From positions 1 to 64,000 of the forward strand of contig JALDRK010000004.1 in assembly GCA_031315915.1 (NCBI GenBank): 64,000 bases of DNA. Reading direction: 5' to 3'. Positions 10,601 through 19,001 of this stretch are shown one piece after another. Each line of letters begins with the position of its first letter. Within the stretch, counting starts at the first letter, position 1. Below the pieces are notes generated by a model. That model had not been told where the DNA came from, ran no database searches, and saw only the letters and a program-made list of their open reading frames with translations. This DNA is from Nitrospirales bacterium (GTDB taxonomy: Bacteria > Nitrospirota > Nitrospiria > Nitrospirales > UBA8639). The position numbers and the translations under genes are program-made.

Positions 10601-10677
10601 ATATTCTGATTCAGCAAGACGGACGAAGGCATTACCATGGGAATGGGAGGCAAGCCGACGTGCGGGAAGCCCCTTAA
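7660..10677 (+). CDS. Secreted reprolysin-like zinc metalloprotease with duplicated C-terminal modules
   Basis: This 1005-residue protein begins with a signal peptide (MKQSYVLILILVSFLASSATT). Residues about 205-410 form an M12B-like metalloprotease domain. It has the extended zinc motif HELGHNFGAPHD at about residue 344 and a Met-turn (YLMNPF) some 25 residues later. A DUF11-like, CARDB-like beta domain follows (about 410-520), then an Ig/PKD-type segment (about 528-620). Two tandem copies of a roughly 160-residue module end the protein. They share RxTRxPxxAQGxxxPKxGFSxGGLQI, MSGGWxRxFT and the late NNKKT segment. The tail modules may anchor or target the enzyme; their function is inferred. 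The substrate is unknown. It is a single-gene unit with no inhibitor or transporter beside it. Confidence 0.85.
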   Translation: MKQSYVLILILVSFLASSATTWGQIHESAGETLESRPFEIQYFETLSEITLYASKSPPTDQATTAPQMLWSFEAFGRQFRSSLKPNRRLIEKIPQSKRRHVEKHMRFYRGRLEGIPDSWVRLTHTGSLWSGMIWDGQEAYIIDSLSIIAPTLRTIPVDPSSGHVIYRVSDTRDLGTRVCGMAKGGGMPFQPMQGYDGLMEELRDRVGVTARGATRNLDMAVVTDQEFGFANADPEAAVIARMNVVDGIFSEQLGVQISLVDVLPLQNNGGLTSTNANTLLNQFSELTSSASFNHPGVAHLFTGRMLDGDTVGIAFLRSLCDPQFGVGVNQVIGNGTAGALTVAHELGHNFGAPHDDEFGSPCASTPGIYLMNPFVNGSDQFSPCSLAQIQPVLNGASCLTVINIDQADLEPRFQLDAQIAPLDQAIDMVLSVTNYGQASSLNAKAVIDIPAGLTLIDLFTNAGSCTGIGTNQATCSLQTIPPGEERLITLSLKGDSTGSFTLLATVSADNDSNTANNTARGSLKMGNEAPQVSITNPSNGAFLFGTRPMKFDGQAHDAEDGDLTDSLAWTSDRDGQIGTGGTIKVRLSPGLHTIRASATDRNGQTTTATMLIVLSIEDAGPLLFEAHFETGADEFMYVDDAFRNTREPHFAQGTLEPKRGFSGGGLQIQLGGLNHSDIMGMSGGWRRTFTLEHAKNITLSFRYDLTQASDYENDEISEALLLVDDRLIGIDGSEILAQLMGNGNGGPPQTTGWIPVIIPLGMLDAGPHHITIGAFNNKKTYQNETTEILIDDVEIRGMPITQPSPPFAPKTLHSWNFDKHACGFSFADDLFRGTRQPAYAQGAHVPKGGFSKGGLQILLGGQDNRVILGMSGGWHRKFTVPSSRPITLTFRYSLTQAANYEPDERSEGLVSIDGRPLSPSRSKVLARLRGDGNGGAPLTTGWTQVTIAVGKLSPGSHTIAIGAYNNKKTFNDEITEMLIDDILIQQDGRRHYHGNGRQADVREAP

Positions 10678-11015
10678 GGGACAACCTACCAACGAGCCTC
10701 AGATTCCCGCTTTAGCCATGGCACGCCTTCAGACTCTATTATGAAGGATCTTGTCCCACGTTCGGCATTGCCCTTGACTGCCCGCCGATTCACTTCCGCG
10801 ATCCCGCCAGATTTTGAGGACAACCACATACGACCGGTGTCATGGATTTCCATTGAGATATCGTCGCTTAGCTCTTGACAGTCTCCTTTGCTCTCTACGG
10901 GTAGAGGGAAACCGAGGATCACCGGATTCGACAGAACCGGGTTACTTTAAGGCAGCAGATTGGTATGGTACATTCACACACCTGTCACACATTAACCACC
11001 ACGTTGGCGGAGAAT
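10678..11015 (+). other. Intergenic region upstream of the solute-binding protein
   Basis: This holds no recognisable gene. Short frames on both strands have no ribosome binding sites or domain signatures. It should carry the promoter of the 11016 gene, but no clear -35/-10 pair was found. Confidence 0.35.
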
Positions 11016-11867
11016 ATGATTAAACACACATTTTATGTTGGCTTCACGGTCATTGCCGTTTCTCTTGTACTCAACTGGGCTTCACTCTCTTCGGCAATCG
11101 CCGCAGACGGGCCCCGCTCGCATGGTCTTCCCGGCACATTGGCCGGGATATTAGAAAAAGGTACTCTCCGTGTGGGAGTGTCATTATTCACGCCTTGGAC
11201 CATCAAGCAACGTAACGGCCAACTGGTGGGGTTTGAAATCGACGTCGCGAAACAACTCGCCAAGGACCTCGGCGTCAAACCGGAGTTTCATGTCTTGGAA
11301 TGGGAGAAGATGATGCCCGCCCTTCTGAAACAGGAGATCGATATTATTGCGGGAGGCATGGTGATCACCCCTCAACGAGCCCTAAAAGTCAATTTCAGCC
11401 AGCCCTATGATTCTTCCGGAATCGGCTTGGTCACCAATATTCCATTAACGAAAACCTTTCAGGGATCCCATGACCTCAATCGATCGGAAGTCCTCATCAC
11501 GGCCGTGACCGGAACCATAGCCGAAGATGTGGCCCGCCGAGTATTTCCAAATGCCACCATCAAAACCGTATCATCCAGTCAGGAGGCCATCCAGGCCGTG
11601 GCAAAAGGCAAAGTGCATGCATACGTGGAACACGAACCTATCACGACCTTTATTGTATTGGATAATCCCGATACCGTGGATGAACCGTTATCGAAACCGC
11701 TTCTTGAAACCAGAGCGGGTTTTGCCGTGAACAAGGGTGACCCTGATTTCATTCACTTTCTGAATGCGTGGATTGTAAGTCATGAGGCGGATGTGTGGCT
11801 GTCTTCGGCACACAATTATTGGTTCGAAGGGGTGGAGTGGAGAAAGGATCTGGCTGATACACCATGA
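11016..11867 (+). CDS. Family 3 extracellular solute-binding protein
   Basis: This is a periplasmic amino-acid-type binding protein (SBP_bac_3) of about 283 residues. The start at 11016 (MIKHTFYVGFTVIAVSLVL) follows GGAGA and gives a signal peptide; the open frame begins earlier, at 10965, without a signal. Diagnostic segments are GTLRVGVSLFTPWTIK, GQLVGFEIDVAKQLAKDLG, DIIAGGMVITPQRALKVNFS and AVTGTIAEDVARRVFP, in the usual order. No ABC permease or ATPase is adjacent. It may therefore serve a transporter elsewhere or act as a sensor or enzyme-like homologue. The next gene overlaps its stop by 4 nt (ATGA), so the two are probably translated together. Confidence 0.85.
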   Translation: MIKHTFYVGFTVIAVSLVLNWASLSSAIAADGPRSHGLPGTLAGILEKGTLRVGVSLFTPWTIKQRNGQLVGFEIDVAKQLAKDLGVKPEFHVLEWEKMMPALLKQEIDIIAGGMVITPQRALKVNFSQPYDSSGIGLVTNIPLTKTFQGSHDLNRSEVLITAVTGTIAEDVARRVFPNATIKTVSSSQEAIQAVAKGKVHAYVEHEPITTFIVLDNPDTVDEPLSKPLLETRAGFAVNKGDPDFIHFLNAWIVSHEADVWLSSAHNYWFEGVEWRKDLADTP

Positions 11868-12271
11868 CCGCCACCATACCATCTCAGGGAATTGTGCAGC
11901 CGACTTTTTCGTTCTGGGTAATGGGCGTACTTATGCTCCTTCCGGCGCTTCTGGCGGCAGGCACACTTGACAATCCCCTACATCACTCGTCTCTTCCGGA
12001 TAAAGACTCTTACCGATCGCCTTTATCCGAAACCCTTCTGGAATCCAATCGCTGGCGGATTCCTCAGGAGGAGAAACGGGATTGGCGTTTACCCCCTCCT
12101 CCCCCTCCGATCGGATGGCGCACTCCTCAGACATCTCAATCGGAAACCTCCTCCTCGCAACGAACACTTGAACTGTTTCCAAAATACCAACCCGGTAAAC
12201 AATCCAACTACGATTTTAACGAACGAGAGGAAAAACCACTGATCAAGATGTTTGAATTCGGATCAAAATAA
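11864..12271 (+). CDS. Small proline-rich exported protein of unknown function
   Basis: This 135-residue protein starts 4 nt before the stop of the solute-binding protein. It has one N-terminal hydrophobic segment (FWVMGVLMLLPALLAAG), either a signal peptide or a membrane anchor. The rest is polar and low in complexity, with a run of six prolines (LPPPPPPIGW) and many Ser, Arg and Glu residues, so it is probably disordered. I recognise no family. Coupling to the binding protein suggests co-expression only. Confidence 0.6.
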   Translation: MTATIPSQGIVQPTFSFWVMGVLMLLPALLAAGTLDNPLHHSSLPDKDSYRSPLSETLLESNRWRIPQEEKRDWRLPPPPPPIGWRTPQTSQSETSSSQRTLELFPKYQPGKQSNYDFNEREEKPLIKMFEFGSK

Positions 12272-12339
12272 CTCCTGCATGAATTTTCGATTTTTCTCCA
12301 GTCTTGCACACGGCCAAACGAAAAGCGCACAATTGACCT

Positions 12340-13782
12340 ATGAGTAACCCATCCTCTATCCGCATTCGGCAAGGGTACACGTCAGCCTCACCGGTCCCCA
12401 CGCAGGTGGTTTCTAACGAAGAATTTCTTCCACCTCCACAGTCCGACAAACAAGCGCAAGTGGAAGGGCTGTTAGACCTCGCCAGTGAACGACTCAGTAA
12501 AAAACTCGGCATGAACCGGCGCAAGTTCCTTAAAACCACCGGGGGAATGGCGCTGGCGTTTCTCACGATGAACCAGGTCTTCGGCAAATTCTTCGATGTG
12601 CTGGCCAGTGAAGCCGCAGAACCTCAGGCGTTTCAGGAACGCAAAGGCGAGATGCCGTTTATCTTCGATGTGCAAACACATTACGTCAGTTCGTCCTTTA
12701 ACCAACCGGGTTGGAAGGACGGCCTCCTGGGATTGCGGCGCCGCGCACGAGAGATGGGCGTGAATCCCAAGCTCTCCGGTGATCGCGGCACGATGGAAGA
12801 CCTGAGCCTGGAAAACTACATCAAGGAAGTCTTTCTGGACAGCGATACGTCCATCGGACTCATCAGTACGCCACCAGGCCCCTATCCATGGGAAGCGGTC
12901 GTCCCGCCAAAGGAAATGACGCATATCCGCGATGAAATTAACCGCCTTACCGCATCCCAACGGATGCTGGCCCATGGGCTGGTCATGCCCCAGTTAGGCA
13001 AGGTGGATCTGGATTACATGGACCAGCAGGCGGAAACATTTAAAGTCGATGCCTGGAAATGTTATACCGGCTCACCGCCCAAGGGGTTCGAGCATGGCTG
13101 GTGGCTGAGTGATGAAAAGATCGCCTACCCTATGCTGGAAAAAGCCCAGGCCCTGGGCATCACCAATATCTGCACGCACAAGGGCCTGCCGTTAGGTCCG
13201 GTTGCCCACTATAACCATCCTCGTGACACTCTGCAGGCTGCCGCGGATTTTCCCAAACTGAACTTTTTGATTTACCACTCAGGATTTTTAGGGACTTCAC
13301 GCATCAATATAGAAGAAGCCAAAAAAGGGGAAATACCCTGGACCACGGAATTCTGCCGGTTAAAACAGCAGCAACCCAAGCTCAACAATATCTACATGGA
13401 ACTGGGCTCCACCTTCGGCCAACTCGTCATCACCGAACCGGTCGTTTGCGCCCACCTGCTCGGACAAATCCTCCTGGCGTTCGGAGCCGATCATGTTATC
13501 TGGGGAACCGATTCAATCTGGTACGGCACGCCACAATGGCAGATCGAAGCATTCCGGCGATTCCAAATGCCGGACGAACTCCAGGAAAAATTTCGGTATC
13601 CAGCTTTGACCAAAGACCTGAAAGCACAAGTTTTTGGCCTGAATGCCGCCAAACTCTTTCACGTGGATATCGAGACAAAACGGCAAGACGTACCAAAGGA
13701 TTACCTCAACCACATTAAAATGGCCTATCTTCAGGAAGGTCCCACCCCCAGCCATCATGCGTATGGATGGGTAAGAGGATGA
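12340..13782 (+). CDS. Tat-exported amidohydrolase-2 (ACMSD-like) protein
   Basis: This is a TIM-barrel amidohydrolase-related protein of 480 residues. A twin-arginine signal lies unusually far in ([20 protein letters not shown], from about residue 58), so either the first 57 residues are an extension or translation starts at that internal ATG. The barrel opens with [10 protein letters not shown], where the usual His-x-His metal pair reads Gln-x-His. Later ligand candidates are kept: [15 protein letters not shown] and WGTDSIWYG. The gene ends 4 nt before the pyruvate dehydrogenase E1alpha start, so it belongs to that operon. Its substrate is unknown. The altered first ligand suggests a single-metal site or a non-standard activity. 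Confidence 0.78.
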   Translation: MSNPSSIRIRQGYTSASPVPTQVVSNEEFLPPPQSDKQAQVEGLLDLASERLSKKLGMNRRKFLKTTGGMALAFLTMNQVFGKFFDVLASEAAEPQAFQERKGEMPFIFDVQTHYVSSSFNQPGWKDGLLGLRRRAREMGVNPKLSGDRGTMEDLSLENYIKEVFLDSDTSIGLISTPPGPYPWEAVVPPKEMTHIRDEINRLTASQRMLAHGLVMPQLGKVDLDYMDQQAETFKVDAWKCYTGSPPKGFEHGWWLSDEKIAYPMLEKAQALGITNICTHKGLPLGPVAHYNHPRDTLQAAADFPKLNFLIYHSGFLGTSRINIEEAKKGEIPWTTEFCRLKQQQPKLNNIYMELGSTFGQLVITEPVVCAHLLGQILLAFGADHVIWGTDSIWYGTPQWQIEAFRRFQMPDELQEKFRYPALTKDLKAQVFGLNAAKLFHVDIETKRQDVPKDYLNHIKMAYLQEGPTPSHHAYGWVRG

Positions 13783-13786
13783 CCGA

Positions 13787-14798
13787 ATGGCACAACAGCC
13801 AAAGACTCCACACAAAAGCATGCTGACCACCAAAGATCTGTTGGCCCTCTATCGGGACATGCTATTGATCCGCCGCTTTGAGGAAAAGTCGGCTGAAATG
13901 TATGCCCTGGCCAAGATTGCAGGATTTCTCCATCTCTATATCGGGCAGGAAGCGGTCGCCGTGGGATGTCTTTCCGTGCTCCAACCGGAGGACTATGTGA
14001 TTTCCGCCTACCGTGACCACGGCCATTGCCTGGCGAGAGGATCAGATCCGAACGCCGTCATGGCCGAACTCTTCGGCAAGGCCACCGGGTTGTGTAAAGG
14101 CAAGGGCGGTTCCATGCATCTGATCGACACGGAGCGGAATTTCATGGGGGTATGCCATTGTGGGAGGACATCTGCCCCTGGCCGTCGGACTGGCATTTGC
14201 GGCACGATATAAGAAGAGCGATCAGATCGTCATGTGTTTTTTCGGGGACGGCGCCATTCCCAGTGGCCAGGCCCATGAAGCGTTCAACCTGGCTGCGCTC
14301 TGGAACCTACCCGTTATCTTTATTTGCGAGAATAACCGCTACGGAATGGGCACACCTCTGGAACGGGAAATGGTGCTGTACAAGGATGTGGTCGATCGGG
14401 CCAAGGCTCACGGCATTGAAGCCGAACAAGTCGACGGCATGGACGTCCTGGCCGTTCGTGCGACAGCCCAGCGGGTGACGGACATGATCAGAAAAAAACC
14501 TCAGCCCTATTTTATCGAAGCCCTCACGTATCGTTTCATGGGCCATTCGATGTCCGATCCCGCCCATGGGCATTACCGAACACAGGAAGAAGTGCGTGAG
14601 GCACGAACGCAAGATCCTCTGGTAGCTCTCAAGCGAACGATGCTAGATGAGGGAACTGCAAAGGAACCCGATTTCAAAAAAATCGAACAAGAGGTGGAAA
14701 CCATCGTAAGCGAATCGGTCGCCTTCGCGGAGAACAGTCCGTTTCCGGGCCCTACGTCACTTCATACGGATGTGTATACCGAATCCTCGAACTCTTGA
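13787..14798 (+). pseudogene. pdhA: Pyruvate dehydrogenase E1 alpha subunit, one frameshift
   Basis: This is the thiamine-diphosphate E1alpha subunit, which decarboxylates pyruvate and acetylates E2. The first part (13787 to about 14150) ends at [17 protein letters not shown]. The next frame continues immediately with [20 protein letters not shown] and carries the ThDP motif GDGAIPSGQAHEAFNLAALWNLPVIFICENN. The break lies in a G run (atgggggtat, about 14144-14153). Two missing G residues would restore the usual MGGYAIVGG. Joined length is about 337 residues, normal for the family. The 5' neighbour ends 4 nt upstream; E1beta and E2 follow. A sequencing indel is more likely than loss of such a central enzyme. 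Confidence 0.9.
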
Positions 14799-14901
14799 GC
14801 CGATCATGCACATACTCGCACACTCTAGCGGGCGGTTGGAAAACTCGAAATTGGTTAAAATGGAGCTTTTGATACCACACGTCACGGTCTTTCATTGGGT
14901 G

Positions 14902-15030
14902 ACCAGGGTGTTCAAAAAGGTCCGCCCAGCAAGGCCGCAGGCACTTTGGCGGGCGGAGCGTACGAGGGAGTACGTAAGCACGACGAAGGGCCGAGAACGC
15001 CGCTGGCGGACTTTTTCAACACCCTGCTGG
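14902..15030. repeat. REP-like palindromic repeat between pdhA and pdhB
   Basis: The ends are imperfect inverted repeats: accagggtgttcaaaaaggt at 14902 is mirrored by actttttcaacaccctgctgg ending at 15030, both flanking GTCCGCC/GGCGGAC. An inner palindrome, GTACGAGGGAGTAC, lies in the middle. The whole can fold into one long hairpin. I associate this repeat type with Nitrospira intergenic regions; that is recollection, not a search. Confidence 0.75.
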
Positions 15031-15043
15031 TGAAATCTGAGCT

Positions 15044-16012
15044 ATGAACCTTTCATACCGTGAAGCGTTAAACCAGGCGATGCGTGAAGAGATGCAACGG
15101 GATGACCGGGTGTTTCTCATCGGAGAAGAAGTCGGGTATTACCAGGGCGCATTCAAGGTCAGTAAAGGATTCGTGGAAGAATTCGGAACGGAACGGGTCC
15201 GTGATACGCCCATTACCGAAGCCGGATTTACCGGACTGGCGATCGGAGCCGCTATGACCGGACTACGCCCGATCGTCGAACTCATGACCTTTAATTTCGG
15301 CATTTTGGCACTGGATCAAATCGTCAATAACGCCGCCAAAATCCGCTATATGTCCGGAGGCCAAATATCCGTGCCTATGGTCATCCGCGGGCCAGGCAGT
15401 GCGGCGCATCAACTGGCCGCTCAGCATTCCCAAAGCCTGGAAGCCTGGTTTTGTCACGTGCCGGGCCTGAAAGTCATCGCACCAGCCACCCCGCATGATG
15501 CCAAGGGATTGCTGAAAACAGCCATCCGGGACGACAACCCGGTGATATTCATCGAAGCCCAATTGCTGTACGGAACCAAAGGCGAGGTCCAAGAAGGGGA
15601 ATATACCATCCCTATCGGCAAGGCCGAGATCAAGCGGGAAGGCCAAGACGTCACCATCGCCGCATACTCTAAAATGCTGCTCCTGGCGTTGGAAACCGCA
15701 GCAGACCTTGAACAGGACGGCATAGATGCGGAGGTGGTCGATCTCCGGACTCTCAAACCGTTGGATGTCGATACGCTCGTCCAATCCGTCAAAAAAACCG
15801 GCCGCCTGGTCATCGTCGAGGAAGGGTGGAGATTTGCGGGACTGGGAGCACAGATCGCCGAAAGCGTGTATTCGACCGCATTCGATGCGCTGGATGGACC
15901 AATCGTCCGCGTAACAGGCGAAGACGTCCCGATGCCCTACGCCCGTCCGCTTGAAGACCTGGCCATTCCGGACCGCGCTCGAATCATTCAAGCTGTGAAG
16001 CAGGTGCTCTAA
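15044..16012 (+). CDS. pdhB: Pyruvate dehydrogenase E1 beta subunit
   Basis: This is the E1beta subunit, 322 residues, full length for the family. It supplies the second half of the ThDP site and the E2 contact surface. Typical segments are LNQAMREEMQRDDRVFLIGE, RVRDTPITEAGFTGLAIGAA, GLRPIVELMTFNFG and the C-terminal EDVPMPYARPLEDLAIPD. Its upstream region holds the palindromic repeat, which could affect mRNA stability or E1alpha:E1beta ratio. E2 begins 18 nt downstream, so the two are co-transcribed. Confidence 0.96.
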   Translation: MNLSYREALNQAMREEMQRDDRVFLIGEEVGYYQGAFKVSKGFVEEFGTERVRDTPITEAGFTGLAIGAAMTGLRPIVELMTFNFGILALDQIVNNAAKIRYMSGGQISVPMVIRGPGSAAHQLAAQHSQSLEAWFCHVPGLKVIAPATPHDAKGLLKTAIRDDNPVIFIEAQLLYGTKGEVQEGEYTIPIGKAEIKREGQDVTIAAYSKMLLLALETAADLEQDGIDAEVVDLRTLKPLDVDTLVQSVKKTGRLVIVEEGWRFAGLGAQIAESVYSTAFDALDGPIVRVTGEDVPMPYARPLEDLAIPDRARIIQAVKQVL

Positions 16013-16030
16013 AGACCGAAGGAGAGCTTC

Positions 16031-17413
16031 ATGATCACACGAGTCGTCATGCCCAAACTCACGGACACGATGGAACAGGGCGTGTTAGTCGAATGGAAAA
16101 AACGGGAAGGTGATGCCATAGATGCCGGCGACGTTCTGGCTGAAATCGAAACCGATAAAGCGGTTATGGATCTGGAATCTTTCGGTTCGGGAACGCTGCG
16201 CCGCATTCTGGCGAGCGAAGGCGAGACGGTCGATGCGGGAGCCCTCATTGCCGTAATCGCGGAAGAGGGCGAAGACATCGACGCCGCTCTTTCGGGCAGC
16301 CAACAATTCGAAAAATCGAAAAGCGTCAAACCTCAAGCAGACGAAAAATCTCAAGAAAAAACTCCGGAACCTCAAAAAGCTCAATCACCCGAAAAACCGG
16401 AAGCAAAGTCCGAAGAAAACCAAAAAGAGCCATCTTCGGATAAGCCTCAAGCGAAAACCTCCGAAAGCAAACCTTCAAAACCTGCCGCTAAAGTCACATC
16501 CGCGGAAAAGTCCCCTGAGCAACCCGGCAAGAAGACCCAGGCCCCGGCGGAAAAAGAGGAAACGGAGCAGTCTCCCCCGCCGATCATTTCACCGCGCGCA
16601 AGGGCGCTGGCTGAAAAAAGCGAAGTGGATTGGACAACTATCAGAGGCTCAGGCCCGGGCGGACGGATTGTCGAACGGGATATTCTTGAAGCGCTCAACA
16701 GTGAGACCTCCACAGAACGCAAACAGGAGGCCGTCGAGAAGCCCTTGAGTCAGATGCGGAAGGCCATCGCACGGATTACGACCGAAAGCAAAGGTCCGGT
16801 GCCCCACTTTTATCTGATGATCGACATCGGCATGCGGGAGGCAGAAAAGCTTCAAACACAACTTGAGAAAACGACCAAAAAGCCGGTCAGCCTGACGGTG
16901 CTCATTCTCAAAGCCGTTGCGGAAGCGCTCAGACGACATCCGGAAATCAATGTCTCCTATGCCGGAGAGTCGCTAAGACAGCATCGGACCATCGACATCG
17001 GTATCGCCGTGGCTCTTGAAGACGGGCTTATCACGCCGGTAGTCAGAAATTGCGGGAAGAAATCGATTGGGGTATTAGCCCAGGACATGCATCGCCTGAT
17101 TGAGCGCACGAAAAACCGGCAGCTCACTCCCGAAGAATACACCGGCGCCACATTCTCCATTTCCAATCTCGGTATGTACGACATAGAAAACTTCATTGCG
17201 GTGCTGATGCCCCCTCAGGCGGCCTCTCTGGCGGTAGGAGCCGTCCAGACCGTTCCCGTCATTAAAGGCAGAAAATTGAAGGCCGACCGACGCATGAAAG
17301 TCACCTTGTCCTGCGACCACCGGGTACTGGATGGCGCCCAAGGCGCCAGGTTCTTAAAAACCCTCAAGGAAGTCCTCGAGAACCCTTTGGAACTAATAAT
17401 TCCAAAACAGTAA
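16031..17413 (+). CDS. pdhC: Dihydrolipoamide acetyltransferase (PDH E2)
   Basis: This is the E2 core of the pyruvate dehydrogenase complex, 460 residues. It has one N-terminal lipoyl domain with the lipoylated lysine K43 in ETDKAVMDLES. A long Pro/Glu/Lys/Ser-rich linker follows (about 100-180), then a peripheral-subunit-binding domain (PRARALAEKSEVDWTTIRGS, about 186-222), then the acyltransferase domain with the catalytic SCDHRVLDGA near residue 430. AAGGAGAG precedes the ATG. E3 (dihydrolipoamide dehydrogenase) is not in the window. With E1alpha and E1beta this makes acetyl-CoA from pyruvate. Confidence 0.96.
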   Translation: MITRVVMPKLTDTMEQGVLVEWKKREGDAIDAGDVLAEIETDKAVMDLESFGSGTLRRILASEGETVDAGALIAVIAEEGEDIDAALSGSQQFEKSKSVKPQADEKSQEKTPEPQKAQSPEKPEAKSEENQKEPSSDKPQAKTSESKPSKPAAKVTSAEKSPEQPGKKTQAPAEKEETEQSPPPIISPRARALAEKSEVDWTTIRGSGPGGRIVERDILEALNSETSTERKQEAVEKPLSQMRKAIARITTESKGPVPHFYLMIDIGMREAEKLQTQLEKTTKKPVSLTVLILKAVAEALRRHPEINVSYAGESLRQHRTIDIGIAVALEDGLITPVVRNCGKKSIGVLAQDMHRLIERTKNRQLTPEEYTGATFSISNLGMYDIENFIAVLMPPQAASLAVGAVQTVPVIKGRKLKADRRMKVTLSCDHRVLDGAQGARFLKTLKEVLENPLELIIPKQ

Positions 17414-17631
17414 ACGTGGAAACTCCCACTCTATTCCTAATGTAGAGAGAGCTTTTTTAATTAGCCGGACAAATAGAGGAAGGAACTAAAAATCCATTCT
17501 GTTGGAAAGATTGTCGCAGCATTGCAGAACAAGCTCAAAGATACATGGAACGTCTTCCCTTTTCTGAAGGGATACCTCACGCTGATAGCTCCCAAACCGC
17601 CAATTCTTAGCCTGAGAACGAATCAAGCGTG

Positions 17632-18329
17632 TCATTTTATTAGAGTCAACGAAAGGGTAGTCAGGCTCTCAGTTTTTAATGCCAGATCAATTAGATTCCC
17701 AGAAACTGAAATGACATCCGCAAAGTTGCGATGTCTCTCGACTGTTTTCAAAGAAAACGGCACAAAGTCTTTTGTGGTTCTTATCTCAACCTTATTGGAA
17801 CGAGCATGTAGAATTTGCTGGGCCAGATCAATAAATGCTCCAATTAATTGGAGACTCGCACCCTTCCGAGATAGAAGGTTTTGGATTTCAATCTCTGGTA
17901 AATTTTGCCCTGCTCGAATGTCATTTTTGCTCCTCTCTCAGCATCAAAATTGAAGGACCAGTGGCAGTTTGGACAAAATATTTTTATGGGCTCACTTATT
18001 TTGGCAACCCGTAATTTGGTTCTACAGCTAGGATTGGGACATTCTGTAATGGTTTTTTCTTCCTGTGTAGGTTTTTCAGTTTTACTCCGGAAGTCTTTAT
18101 GCGACCGCCTCTTTGAATCGTATGATTGTCTATTCAGAGGATTGCCCAGCACTTCGTAGGCTTCATTAATATCTTTGGTCTTTTCTGTTGCTTTCTTCTG
18201 AAGAACTGGATTGTGAACAAATCGGTCGGGGTGCCAGACTTGCAATAGTTCGCGCCAAGCATGCTTAATTTCATCCTGTGTGGCATTCGGATGAACCTCT
18301 AAGATTGCATAGAAGTTCTTCACAATCAT
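17632..18329 (-). pseudogene. J-domain protein with zinc-ribbon-like middle, frameshifted C-terminus
   Basis: Residues 1-70 form a J domain (FYAILEVHPNATQDEIKHAW) with the HPD triad at residues 33-35, so it should stimulate an Hsp70 ATPase. A Cys cluster follows (CPNPSC and CPNC, a likely zinc ribbon). The first frame stops at 17844. From about 17860 the next frame stays open for about 75 codons (GASLQLIGAFIDLAQQILHA onwards) to a TGA at 17632 and has a plausible helical protein composition. One missing base would join them into a protein of about 232 residues. It is the last gene of an AT-richer minus-strand operon; GGAG lies just upstream of the start. The J domain is firm, the extended C-terminus is inferred. 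Confidence 0.7.
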
Positions 18330-18369
18330 ACCGCTCCACTCCTCATCCGTTACCCCAGCGTATTAAATA

Positions 18370-18987
18370 CTACCTGATAAATCTGGCAACACCTACGATT
18401 CCCTCAACTGACTTCATTGAACGCGCTGTCCAGGTTCCACCTGCAACCTTTTTCATACGATCCGATAGGCTTCCCCAGCCACCTTCTCTCTGTGTGTTAT
18501 CTAATTTGTACTCCTGAGAGTCTAGGATATCACCCTTCCACGCAGTTCTTATTCTAGGCAAAGCGAATGATCCAAAACTAGCTTTCTCGTCCGACGCAGG
18601 TATTGGAGGGATTCTACCTTGGGGATTCATGTCCATTACAATGCCAGGTGTCCACCTTCGACCGGGAATGGCAGTAGGCAGTTGAGTTTTCGCACGCAAT
18701 ATCGAATCAAGAGCCACAAGAAATTTTGTGAAGTCGAACATTACAAACTTGAAAGTTGATACTTGCTGAACCAAAACGGCTAAAATGTTCTCCAACTGCT
18801 CAGGCGTAGCCGTTTGTAAGATGTAATTACCAGTATGTCCATAGGCACCAATGAATTTCAGACGTGTTCCTCGGGAAATTGACAGACGTTGATTCCAGTC
18901 CATCAAGAGCGTTTTGGTTGAAGGCCTCGATAAATTCCCATGCCCTATATTTCCAAGATTAACACCAAAAGCAAAATACAGATGCAT
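18370..18987 (-). CDS. DUF1697-like protein of unknown function
   Basis: This 205-residue protein has features reminiscent of DUF1697. The opening is YFAFGVNLGNIGHGNLS, then GAYGHTGNYILQT (compare the family's SGNVV segment) and a C-terminal SLSDRMKKVAGGTWTARSMK. The similarity is judged by eye and is weak. Nothing in the sequence shows an enzyme active site. It lies 40 nt before the J-domain gene and 14 nt after the Cys-rich gene on the same strand, so the three form an operon. Base composition is visibly AT-richer than the neighbouring PDH genes, which suggests acquisition by transfer. Confidence 0.6.
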   Translation of the reverse strand: MHLYFAFGVNLGNIGHGNLSRPSTKTLLMDWNQRLSISRGTRLKFIGAYGHTGNYILQTATPEQLENILAVLVQQVSTFKFVMFDFTKFLVALDSILRAKTQLPTAIPGRRWTPGIVMDMNPQGRIPPIPASDEKASFGSFALPRIRTAWKGDILDSQEYKLDNTQREGGWGSLSDRMKKVAGGTWTARSMKSVEGIVGVARFIR

Positions 18988-19001
18988 GTGTTATTACGAG
19001 G

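Noticed and set aside
17522-17953. 143-codon plus-strand frame
   Set aside because: It is antisense to the C-terminal part of the J-domain gene, which has the better protein composition in its own frame.
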